Assembly: GCA_013285945.1 (NCBI GenBank)
Contig: JABDGP010000035.1
Coordinates: 1-35,201 of the forward strand
Direction: 5' to 3'
Origin: Bacteroidota bacterium
Lineage (GTDB): Bacteria > Bacteroidota > Bacteroidia > Cytophagales > Cyclobacteriaceae
Length of the DNA: 35,201 bases
Part shown: piece by piece, positions 1-7,708 of the stretch
How the letters are laid out: each line of letters opens with the position of its first letter
Numbering within the stretch: position 1 is the first letter of the stretch
The notes under the pieces: model-generated
The model's input: the letters and a program-made list of their open reading frames with translations, nothing else
Databases searched by the model: none
Told to the model about the DNA's origin: nothing
Made by a program: the position numbers and the translations under genes

Positions 1-1
1 T

Positions 2-418
2 CTTTGTGGAATGGAGCCCAATCAGACTTATAGTGTTGTTTATGATTCCATAAAATCAACAGTCACGGCTACTCAATCAGCATCCGGCAACTTTACTGCA
101 TCGCCAGCGGGGGTGGTCAGTTTTATTCTTCACAATGTAAAAGCTAACCCAGACCCTGGAGTAAATTCTTTTGAAGGAGTTTACCCGAATCCGAATAATG
201 GCATTGTGACTCTCAGCTTAACTAATCCGAATAAAGAAACAGTGTCAGTTGAAGTTTTTGATGCAATAGGGAAACGTGTAATTAATACGAGTATCGATAA
301 TAATACTGGTGCTCAATTTAAGCAATCATTCGACTGGACAGGCTTATCTAAAGGAGTGTATGTTGTTAGAATGTCTACAACATCATCAACGAAAGCTGTG
401 AAAATGATTATTCACTAA
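2..418 (+). CDS. C-terminal end of a secreted protein with a T9SS type A sorting domain (5' partial)
   Basis: The reading frame is open to the left edge of the window, so the true start lies upstream and only about 139 residues are seen. The last ~75 residues are a classical type IX secretion C-terminal sorting domain: a YPNPNNG motif, a middle VEVFDAIGKRV strand, and a closing GLSKGVYVVRM followed by a lysine-containing tail. Such domains direct proteins through the T9SS outer-membrane translocon and are cleaved during surface attachment or release. The part before it (ending ASPAGVVSFILHNV) resembles the closing beta-sandwich of secreted glycoside hydrolases. That is only a resemblance, so the catalytic identity is unknown. 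It ends 3 nt before the next gene. Confidence 0.85.
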   Translation, partial: LCGMEPNQTYSVVYDSIKSTVTATQSASGNFTASPAGVVSFILHNVKANPDPGVNSFEGVYPNPNNGIVTLSLTNPNKETVSVEVFDAIGKRVINTSIDNNTGAQFKQSFDWTGLSKGVYVVRMSTTSSTKAVKMIIH

Positions 419-421
419 CGA

Positions 422-1858
422 ATGATCCATCGTCAACTTAAGCAGCGCACGACTCAGTTATTCTCAGGGAATGGCATTGGAGATTTAATGGCACGACGCC
501 TTTTCCCTAAAATATTAATAACACTGGGATTGTTTTACGTGGCAGGAATTGAAGTTCACAGATTGAATATCCTGAGTGTTGAGTTTGAAATAGTGCTGTT
601 GGGGATTTTACTCCTCATTTGTGCTTTTTTATTAACACTAGATGCAGCAAATACTTTGAATAAGATCGGTCACAGAAAACAGGAAACGGAAGTAGAAGAT
701 ATTAAACGAAACAGAAATCTTGAAGTGCTCATCGCCAAAAGTAATCAGGAGCTACGGGCAATATTTGATTCTGCGCTGGTTTCAATAATAGGGACTGACA
801 AAAACGGAGTTATTACTCATTTTAATAAAGGTGCAGAAATTCTGTTGGGTTACCCCATCACGGAAGTAAAAGGAAAACAAACGCCAGAGATTATTCATTT
901 AAAGGAAGAGGTAATAGCACGAGGAAATGAACTAAGTGAAAAATTTGGCAGAGAGGTCAGAGGATTTGATGTGTTTGTTGAGTTTGCAAAACAAGGGAAG
1001 TATGAATCCAGAGAATGGACTTATATCAGAAAAGATGGCTCAAGATTTCCAGTGCAACTTGTTGTAACCGCTATACTTGACGGAAGTAAAAACATTACTG
1101 GCTACCTTGGCATTGCCACAGATGTGTCAGACTTAAATAAAGCCAGATTAGATTTAGAGATTTTAGCTAATCATTTGCAAAGGCAAAATAACACCCTGTT
1201 GAACTTTGCCCATATTACTTCACACAATCTAAGGTCGCCGGTAAGCAATCTTAATTCCTTGCTTCACCTATATAAGGTCAGTAATTGCAGTGGTGACAAG
1301 GAAGTGCTTTTTGGAAAATTTGAAATTGTTACTCGTCACCTCACCACCACTCTAAATGAATTGATTGAAGCTCTTAAAATTCAGAAAGACCTGAGTAAAG
1401 AACGAGAGATAGTAAGGTTTGAGGAAATTTTAAATAAAACTAAAGAGACATTGGCTGGTCATATTATTGAAGCAAATGCAATTGTCACGTTCGATTTTAC
1501 CAGAGCAGATATGATTGAATACCCAAGATCTTATCTGGAAAGTATAATGCTCAATCTGTTTTCCAATGCTATTAAGTATAAATCTCCAGCACGTGTGCCT
1601 AAGATTCACTTTAAGACAGAAACAGTCAGCAATGAAGTAACCCTGATAGTAAGCGACAATGGTCTCGGGATAAATTTGGAAAAGCATGGCAATAAACTTT
1701 TTGGTCTGCATAAAACATTCCATAGACATGCAGAGGCAAGAGGAATCGGATTATTCATAACCAAGACTCAGGTGGAGGCGATGGGAGGAAGTATTTCTGT
1801 TGAAAGTGCGGTAGATAACGGAAGCACTTTCAAAGTTCTTTTTAATAGAAATAATTAA
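422..1858 (+). CDS. Membrane-bound PAS-domain sensor histidine kinase
   Basis: This is a 478-aa sensor kinase. Two hydrophobic segments lie near residues 27-45 and 52-74, with almost no periplasmic loop between them. A PAS domain follows (about residues 110-240, including IGTDKNGVITHFNKGAEILLGY). Next is a HisKA dimerisation helix with the phospho-acceptor His268 in SHNLRSP, then a HATPase domain with N-box NLFSNAIKYK, G1 box VSDNGLGINL and G2 box ARGIGLFITK. The signal is probably sensed by the cytoplasmic PAS domain. The receiver gene 6 nt downstream is its likely partner. The start is uncertain: ATG at 422 is right after the previous stop, but an in-frame ATG at 488 preceded by GGAG would give MARRLFPKILI and still keep both membrane segments. 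Confidence 0.9.
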   Translation: MIHRQLKQRTTQLFSGNGIGDLMARRLFPKILITLGLFYVAGIEVHRLNILSVEFEIVLLGILLLICAFLLTLDAANTLNKIGHRKQETEVEDIKRNRNLEVLIAKSNQELRAIFDSALVSIIGTDKNGVITHFNKGAEILLGYPITEVKGKQTPEIIHLKEEVIARGNELSEKFGREVRGFDVFVEFAKQGKYESREWTYIRKDGSRFPVQLVVTAILDGSKNITGYLGIATDVSDLNKARLDLEILANHLQRQNNTLLNFAHITSHNLRSPVSNLNSLLHLYKVSNCSGDKEVLFGKFEIVTRHLTTTLNELIEALKIQKDLSKEREIVRFEEILNKTKETLAGHIIEANAIVTFDFTRADMIEYPRSYLESIMLNLFSNAIKYKSPARVPKIHFKTETVSNEVTLIVSDNGLGINLEKHGNKLFGLHKTFHRHAEARGIGLFITKTQVEAMGGSISVESAVDNGSTFKVLFNRNN

Positions 1859-1864
1859 AATTTC

Positions 1865-2272
1865 ATGAATAAGCCATTTATTGTTTGCATTGTTGATGAT
1901 GATGAGATCTATCAATTTACGGTTACCCGAACAATTGAATTTCATAAACTTGCAAAGAAAGTCCTTGTATTTTCGGATGGCGAACTCGCGATTCAATTTC
2001 TAATCGATAATATAGATCACTATGAACATGTTCCTGATATTATATTTCTTGATTTGAATATGCCGATTATGGATGGATGGCAATTCATAGAAGAATATAT
2101 TTCCATTAAACCACGAATAGGAAAAAAGATCATTATATATATTGTCAGTTCTTCGGTAGATCCCATTGACTTAGATCGCGCAAAAAAAGTAAGTGAGATA
2201 TCAGACTATTTAATCAAACCGATTACGCCAGATAAGCTGCACGATATTATCAGATCGCTGGAAGCGCTTTAG
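1865..2272 (+). CDS. Single-domain response regulator (CheY-like receiver)
   Basis: This 135-aa protein is a receiver domain without an output domain. The acidic pocket is D11-D12-D13, the phosphorylation site is Asp63 in FLDLNMPIMDGW, the switch Ser/Thr position lies in IVSSS (S95-S97), and the conserved lysine is K118 followed by Pro. The spacing of 6 nt to the PAS histidine kinase implies co-transcription and a cognate pair. The ~135-aa size and the YxVSSS / YLIKP pattern are typical of Bacteroidota stand-alone receivers that act through protein contact or phosphorelay rather than DNA binding. The output is unknown. The gene ends 28 nt from a convergent gene. Confidence 0.93.
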   Translation: MNKPFIVCIVDDDEIYQFTVTRTIEFHKLAKKVLVFSDGELAIQFLIDNIDHYEHVPDIIFLDLNMPIMDGWQFIEEYISIKPRIGKKIIIYIVSSSVDPIDLDRAKKVSEISDYLIKPITPDKLHDIIRSLEAL

Positions 2273-2300
2273 GTATTCCTGCGGACTTCATTTTGCATTG

Positions 2301-5300
2301 TTATTTTTTCATGAATTTCAGCTCAGTATTTTTTCCATTCATAATAACGCTTGTGATGTATATTCCTTTAGCGTATTGTGAAACGTTGATGGGCTGGTTT
2401 AAATACTCGGTACCACCTGTAAGGATTGTCTGGCCTGTCATGTTGTAGATGGCTACTCTGGTTGAAATCTCGATGTCGGCCGGGGCATTAATCGTAATAA
2501 AATTATCGGCAGGGTTTGGTGAAATTGAGATGGCAGCATTTTCTTTCTCGATGGCTGTTACTATCAGCTCATAAGCATCTGAAATTGCACTGACGCATGC
2601 TTCTGCGCTTGTGTTCACAGTATATTGCCCTGCAAATGTGGCGTTGTACGTTGCATTAGTGGCTCCTGAAATCGCAACTCCATTCAAATACCATTGATTG
2701 CCCGTGGTGTTGCTGGACGCGAGTACAGGTGAAGTTGAATTATCCAGAGATTCCTGAATAGTCGGCTTGACAGGATAAACACAAAACCCTTGCTGCACTT
2801 GAGTGGCAGCATTATATATACTGCTTCCGCTTTGATCGGCATTGATAGTAACATAGCCAGGCTTTATTATAGTAACCTGAGTTCCGCTGATTGTCACTTC
2901 ATCATCGAGGGTAGAGAATGTTATGCTGAGGCCGGAGGTTGAAGTAGCCGATAGTACAAATGTCGAGGCGCCAAATGTGATATTGGGCAAGGCTGTGAAA
3001 TTAATTGTTTGATTTGCTCTAGCAACTACTGTAAGTGTTTGAGTTACATCTGCTGCTGCATTGTAGTTAGTATTGCCAGCCTGACTAGCCGTAATCGTTG
3101 TTTGACCGATACCTGCAATTGCTACTGTGTTTCCTGAAATAGTTGCTATGGTAGGATCAGAACTTGTAAATGTTATTGGGTTACCCGAAGCGCCACCTGT
3201 AGCCGACAGTGTGAATGATGAAACTCCCAATTGAACATCTGGTAGCATACTAAAGATGATTGACTGATCAGCTTTGTTCACAGTTAGCATTTGCTGCACA
3301 TCATTAGCAGGATTGTAGGTCGCATCACCTCCCTGACTTGCTGTGATTACTGTTTGACCAGCGCCCACAATTGTTACAGTGTTTCCTGAAATAGTTGCTA
3401 CTGCAAGATTTGAACTTGTAAAAATTACCGGATTACTCGAAGCACCGCCAGTTGCCGATAATATAAACGGTGCTGTGCCAAAAGCGAAATTCTGTAAGCC
3501 TGGGAAATTGATAATTTGATTAGTTTTCACTTGTGCTGTAACGATTAATGTTTGAGATACATCAGATGCAGAATTATAGTTGGCATTGCCCGTTTGGCTT
3601 GCGGTGATTGTTGTTTGACCAACACCTACAATAGTTATCGTGTTTGCCGAAATGGTAGCCACTGCGAGATTTGAACTTGAGAAAGTCACGGCGTTTCCGG
3701 AAGTGCCACCTGTTGCCGAAAGAATATAAGGCGCAACGCCAAACGCAACACTTGCGAGTGGACTAAAAGTAATGGCCTGGTTAGCTTTGGTTACGGTAAA
3801 TGTTTGCTGAACGCTTGGTGCTGAATTGTAATTGACATTTCCAGCCTGATTTGTAGTGATTGTCGATTGGCCGGTTCCGACAATGGTTATGGTGTTTCCT
3901 GAAACTGTAGCAACAGATAGATTTGAACTATTATAAGTTATAGGGTTACCAGAAGCTCCCCCCGTTGCTGAAACCTGAAAAGGTGCTGATCCAAAAATCT
4001 TTGCCGGCAAGGCGCTAAAGTTTATGGCTTGGTCCGTTTTAACTGTAAATAATTGGACGCGGTCTGAATAATACAAATGATCCAGAATTGCCAAATTGCT
4101 GCCCGCGTCATCAACCCTAATAATAAATGGTTTGATCATACTCCCTGACTTCATTCCGTACGGAAGATCGACTCGTTGTAAAAAATTAAATGAATTATCG
4201 AAAATCTGAAAGCGGTCGTTCTGCAAAACGTATAGGTTTCCAGCAGCGTCTACGTCAACGGAACTGATGCCGTTCAATTGACCTGTGGCCGAGCCATGAA
4301 TTCCAAAAGTGCTAGTAAGAGTACTTGTGGCGGTATTGTATTTTAAAATATGGTCAGTTTGCTGATCAATAACATAAAGATTATTGGCGACATCAGTAAC
4401 AATTGGTGGTACATAGTTGGTGCTAGACGAAGTACTCCAATTAATAAGTTGGGCCCCGGTATTGTCTAATTTATAGATATCATAAATGGGATTAAACAAA
4501 TTAGCTATCATACAGTAAAAATTTCCTGAGGTGTCCATTGTCCATGCTCGAATATTGAAAGCAGGGATGCTTATTGTCGCTAAGTAATTATTGTTTAAGT
4601 CAAATTTATAAATCTCTAGGTGGTTACTGGGAGTTGTTACTAAAGTTCGGTCGAGCATATAAATGAATCCTCCGCTTATAACAAGATCAGTTGGAAATGG
4701 AGTAGGGTAAGATGTCTTTTGGGTTGGTACTTTAGTAATAGCTGCTTGAAATTTTTTGGTGACTGCGTCATATTTCTCTCTATCCAATACATATAAAGTT
4801 GAGTTCGCATAATCTGCAGAAACAGGTGCGTTGAACTCCCCCAATATAGAACCATCGGTACCATAACTGCCTACTAAAGTTCCATTTGTTGCTCCCCCCA
4901 AATAAAAAGAAAGCAGCCTGTTATTTTCGACAGCAAACGCACGAGAAAATGCCGATGGAAATGAGTAGCTAGAAACAGCAATAGATAACGCGTTAGAGAA
5001 GTGAGTGTTTGGTGTTCCGTCAGGCCCCCATTTAGCAACTAAGTTAAGGGTAAGGCCAGCGTGACTATATTGAAGTATTTGAGCAGATTGTACTAGTAAT
5101 TTATCGTTCACCAAATCAACTCCCAACGAGCCGCTTGTGTTGGCTATGCCAGATAGATATGTTCCATTTTTATCAAAGACCTGCAGACGATTGTTATTGT
5201 GGTCTGCAATCACTAAGCCCAATGAAGGCCAATAGACTATCGATTGTGGTTGATCGAAAGAACCATTAATCGCACCGAAAGAACCCCACTTGGTAATAAA

Positions 5301-5783
5301 ACTTCCTTGAGTATCAAACTTTTGAATATTGTTATTACTTGTGTCGGCTATATATACGTTGTCGGCATCGTCAGTGCAAATAGCATAGGGTGCGTTAAAC
5401 TGACCATTGCCAGTACCGGCTCCTCCCCAGAATAGTAATATATTTCCGTTTGGATCGTATTTAAATATTTGAGTGCCATTGATTATATAATAATTCCCCT
5501 GGCTATCAGTAGTGGCGGCACTGGGATATGTAATGTTACTGTCACCAAAGCGGGTAATAGTCTTTCCATTTGTTTGATCTACAACTGCTATGAAACCAGT
5601 GTTATCTAAAACAAGTAAATGGCCATTCATTTTATCAATGCCGAGAATCGAACCAGTAGTCAACTGCACTTCATTAGCACCAGGCGGAGCATAGCTGCTG
5701 ATCTCTTGTGAAAAACCAAAATGCTGAGCATCTGAGATCGAAGCTCTAATAACAAATAGGAATCCTGTAAAGATTTTTCTCAT
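2301..5783 (-). CDS. Secreted NHL-repeat beta-propeller protein with five Ig-like repeats and a T9SS sorting domain
   Basis: This is a 1160-aa extracellular protein. The N-terminus (MRKIFTGFLFVIRASISDAQ) is signal-peptide-like, although an Arg interrupts the hydrophobic core. Residues ~35-580 contain NHL-type propeller repeats, for example GNGQFNAPYAICTDDADNVYIAD and NNNRLQVFDKNG. Residues ~580-1000 hold five tandem Ig-like/BIG2-like domains, each with a Q-x-I-x-F start, SATGG, SSNLAVATISGNTVTI, and ITASQxGNxNYN. A different Ig-like module follows (QWYLNGVAISGATNATY), then a T9SS sorting domain (ISPNPADNFITINA ... YAKGIYITSV). The protein is probably displayed or released at the cell surface, where it binds a protein or glycan; no catalytic motif is visible. 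It is convergent with the response-regulator gene. Confidence 0.88.
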   Translation of the reverse strand: MRKIFTGFLFVIRASISDAQHFGFSQEISSYAPPGANEVQLTTGSILGIDKMNGHLLVLDNTGFIAVVDQTNGKTITRFGDSNITYPSAATTDSQGNYYIINGTQIFKYDPNGNILLFWGGAGTGNGQFNAPYAICTDDADNVYIADTSNNNIQKFDTQGSFITKWGSFGAINGSFDQPQSIVYWPSLGLVIADHNNNRLQVFDKNGTYLSGIANTSGSLGVDLVNDKLLVQSAQILQYSHAGLTLNLVAKWGPDGTPNTHFSNALSIAVSSYSFPSAFSRAFAVENNRLLSFYLGGATNGTLVGSYGTDGSILGEFNAPVSADYANSTLYVLDREKYDAVTKKFQAAITKVPTQKTSYPTPFPTDLVISGGFIYMLDRTLVTTPSNHLEIYKFDLNNNYLATISIPAFNIRAWTMDTSGNFYCMIANLFNPIYDIYKLDNTGAQLINWSTSSSTNYVPPIVTDVANNLYVIDQQTDHILKYNTATSTLTSTFGIHGSATGQLNGISSVDVDAAGNLYVLQNDRFQIFDNSFNFLQRVDLPYGMKSGSMIKPFIIRVDDAGSNLAILDHLYYSDRVQLFTVKTDQAINFSALPAKIFGSAPFQVSATGGASGNPITYNSSNLSVATVSGNTITIVGTGQSTITTNQAGNVNYNSAPSVQQTFTVTKANQAITFSPLASVAFGVAPYILSATGGTSGNAVTFSSSNLAVATISANTITIVGVGQTTITASQTGNANYNSASDVSQTLIVTAQVKTNQIINFPGLQNFAFGTAPFILSATGGASSNPVIFTSSNLAVATISGNTVTIVGAGQTVITASQGGDATYNPANDVQQMLTVNKADQSIIFSMLPDVQLGVSSFTLSATGGASGNPITFTSSDPTIATISGNTVAIAGIGQTTITASQAGNTNYNAAADVTQTLTVVARANQTINFTALPNITFGASTFVLSATSTSGLSITFSTLDDEVTISGTQVTIIKPGYVTINADQSGSSIYNAATQVQQGFCVYPVKPTIQESLDNSTSPVLASSNTTGNQWYLNGVAISGATNATYNATFAGQYTVNTSAEACVSAISDAYELIVTAIEKENAAISISPNPADNFITINAPADIEISTRVAIYNMTGQTILTGGTEYLNQPINVSQYAKGIYITSVIMNGKNTELKFMKK
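2775..4045 (-). repeat. Five tandem Ig-like coding repeats, unit about 250 bp
   Basis: These direct repeats lie inside the NHL/Ig-like gene, with five units of about 240-260 bp starting near 4045, 3795, 3530, 3280 and 3025 (minus-strand order). Similarity is visible in DNA as well as protein: a 22-base identical block occurs at 3127-3148 and again at 3379-3400, exactly 252 bp apart. The fifth unit is the most diverged. Such arrays can change copy number by recombination and can also collapse during short-read assembly. Confidence 0.85.
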
Positions 5784-5936
5784 AATAATTTATTTAAGGA
5801 TGTGAGCCATCAAAAATGAGATTAAGGCAGACAGTATTTAGCGCTACTTATTAAGGAGCACCATTTATTTAACGAAGAGAGACTTTGGCTTAGTAGTGAG
5901 ACAGGAAAAAAATCAAAAAAATGAAGTGACTAAGAT

Positions 5937-6308
5937 TCATTGTTTTTTCAGCCATTTCAAACCCTCTTCGCAGTCAGTGAATAACCTTGTTGGCCGTAAA
6001 GGCCTGTTCGCTCCCAAAAAGAAATTTCCTATGATTTTGGCAATAGGGCTGCGGATTATAAGGGCACACTTGCTAAAAATCTTTGCATGCTCGGGCCCCG
6101 CAAAATGCTGGCGGCAATCGTGTGTCATTCTTACTACATTAGTCAAGTCGCAAAGCATAGGCAATGGCTGGTGGTTTACCAATTCACCACCAATTCGAGT
6201 ACTTTCTTTTCCTTCATCTAAGGTCATTATGGTGTTGGGCGCACACTCGATGTGAAGAATATTATCGGGTAGGATGGTGAATGTTATTGTTTCTGTCTTT
6301 CGCTGCAT
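5937..6308 (-). CDS. STAS-like small protein B (tandem paralogue)
   Basis: The reading frame extends to a start at 6347 (136 aa). I prefer the internal ATG at 6308 (MQRKTETI, 123 aa), because the neighbouring paralogue has an internal Met at the aligned place (MLRETKKI) and because sequence similarity begins there. The pattern MTLDEGKEST, LVNHQPLPMLCDLTNV, CRQHFAGPEHAKIFSKCALIIRSPIAKIIGNFFLG, RLFTDCEEGLKWL matches the Bacteroidota family of SpoIIAA/STAS-like (SEC14-like) small cytoplasmic proteins. These have a strand-helix-strand fold and no known enzyme activity. It is the last gene of a minus-strand kinase operon, which suggests a role as a partner or output of the kinases. The exact function is unknown. 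Confidence 0.75.
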   Translation of the reverse strand: MQRKTETITFTILPDNILHIECAPNTIMTLDEGKESTRIGGELVNHQPLPMLCDLTNVVRMTHDCRQHFAGPEHAKIFSKCALIIRSPIAKIIGNFFLGANRPLRPTRLFTDCEEGLKWLKKQ

Positions 6309-6325
6309 ATTGATTGAAATTAGTA

Positions 6326-6736
6326 TCAGTCTTTCGTCATAAGCCAACTCAAACCTTCTTCTTTGCTTGTGAATAGTTTTGTTGGTTTCAATGGTTTATT
6401 GAGGCCGAGAAAAAAATTGCCAATCATTTTACTTATCGGGCTTGATACGATGAGCGCGCATTTAGAAAACGTAGTGGCATGTTCTGGGCCAGCGAAATGT
6501 TGCCGGCATTCTTGCGTCATCTTTATGACATTGGTTAAGTCGCACAATAAAGGGTGCGGTTGATGGTTGACCATCTCGGCAGATACCTTTGTACTTTCTC
6601 GGCCATCTTCCAGTGTCATGATAGTATCTGGAAAACACTCGGTACGGAGGATATTATCTGAGCCAATCGTAAATCTTATTTTTTTTGTTTCTCGTAACAT
6701 GCTTGGAAAAATGAAAATCGCCGATGGTTGTTTCAT
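6326..6736 (-). CDS. STAS-like small protein A (tandem paralogue)
   Basis: This 136-aa protein is clearly paralogous to the next gene in the operon. The two share MVNHQPHPLLCDLTNV versus LVNHQPLPMLCDLTNV, an identical CRQHFAGPEHA, FSKCALI, IGNFFLG, and a C-terminal LFTSKEEGLSWL-type helix. The family is STAS/SpoIIAA-like and soluble, with no signal or membrane segment. The start at 6736 is 15 nt after the kinase stop, but an internal ATG at 6700 aligns with the paralogue's likely start. With the starts used by the longer frames the two genes would overlap by 22 nt; with the internal starts there is a 17-nt gap. Association with soluble sensor kinases suggests a signalling adaptor; this is inference. 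Confidence 0.78.
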   Translation of the reverse strand: MKQPSAIFIFPSMLRETKKIRFTIGSDNILRTECFPDTIMTLEDGRESTKVSAEMVNHQPHPLLCDLTNVIKMTQECRQHFAGPEHATTFSKCALIVSSPISKMIGNFFLGLNKPLKPTKLFTSKEEGLSWLMTKD

Positions 6737-6751
6737 ATTCTTTTAATTTAA

Positions 6752-7663
6752 TCACTTCTTTATCGTGAATGTGAATACTGTTCCTTCGCCCAAAGATGAT
6801 TCGACCCATATTTTTTCTTCTTCGGTTTCAAGGATATTTCGCACGGTAGCCAGTCCGATACCCTGGCTGTCAGGCTTGCTCAAGTTGACCTTTGTAAAAA
6901 GCTCAAAAATTCTTTTTTGATTCTCCAATGCTATGCCAGGGCCATTGTCTGAGATGCTTACCTGATAATGATCACACATTTCTTTGACCCGCACTGTTAT
7001 CAAACACATTTTTTTATCCGAGTACTTAACAGCGTTGTCCAGCAAATTCCGGATGACCTGAACCATCGAAGCTCTGTTAAACAGAATGGTTGGGAGGATA
7101 TCTATAATTTCAATTTTTGCCCGCGATAGGATGCCATCAAGATTGCTGACTTCAAATATTATTTCGTTTAGGTCTATTTTTTCTTTCTGGATTTCATCAC
7201 CGGCTATTTTAGAGTAGTCTAAAATCCCTGAAATAAGGTCTTTCATCTGGGTTGTGGTTTCTCTTATTTTTAAAAGGCAGGAGTGCACTTCACTATCCTT
7301 GTCCGGTTTAAGAGCGATTTCGAGAATGGTGACCAACCCGACAATTGAGTTGAGGGGAGATTTGAGGTCGTGAGCTGTGGTGTGGGCAAACCTTTCGAGC
7401 TTACAGTTTACCTCGTCCAGTTTCGTTTTTTCTACTACGTTAGAGTTAAGTTCTTCGCTGAGCATGTTTAGCCCAACTGCTATAGCATCCACTACATCAT
7501 TTTTACTACTGGGATTCAGCACTGCGGTAAAGTCAAGCGCGGCGATTCTTCCGATCATGTCGAGAATATCGCCCAGCCGTTTACTATTTTCAGAATCCTG
7601 AAAAGAAACGGACTTTGTCTCGGGGTTTTTTGCCAAATAAGAGTTGTCTATATCTATTCTCAT
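6752..7663 (-). CDS. Soluble histidine kinase with N-terminal HAMP-like segment
   Basis: This 303-aa kinase has no membrane segment. Residues ~28-80 resemble a HAMP helix pair (IGRIAALDFTAVL ... NDVVDAIAVGLNMLSEEL). A HisKA helix follows with phospho-acceptor His98 in FAHTTAHDLKSPL, then a HATPase domain with N-box NLLDNAVKYS, G1 box ISDNGPGI and G2 box SQGIGLATVRNI. No recognisable sensor domain is present, so the input probably comes from a partner protein. It lies 45 nt after the PAS kinase and 15 nt before the STAS-like pair, in one operon. No response regulator lies in this operon. The nearest one (1865-2272) is on the other strand and has its own kinase. Confidence 0.88.
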   Translation of the reverse strand: MRIDIDNSYLAKNPETKSVSFQDSENSKRLGDILDMIGRIAALDFTAVLNPSSKNDVVDAIAVGLNMLSEELNSNVVEKTKLDEVNCKLERFAHTTAHDLKSPLNSIVGLVTILEIALKPDKDSEVHSCLLKIRETTTQMKDLISGILDYSKIAGDEIQKEKIDLNEIIFEVSNLDGILSRAKIEIIDILPTILFNRASMVQVIRNLLDNAVKYSDKKMCLITVRVKEMCDHYQVSISDNGPGIALENQKRIFELFTKVNLSKPDSQGIGLATVRNILETEEEKIWVESSLGEGTVFTFTIKK

Positions 7664-7708
7664 ATCGAAAAGCGCAATGACTTTTTCTTTATCACCTTGA
7701 CGCCCGCA

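Noticed and set aside
5896-6255. 119-aa plus-strand frame
   Set aside because: Antisense to the STAS-like gene; the similar antisense frame over the paralogue (6363-6563) arises from the same duplication.
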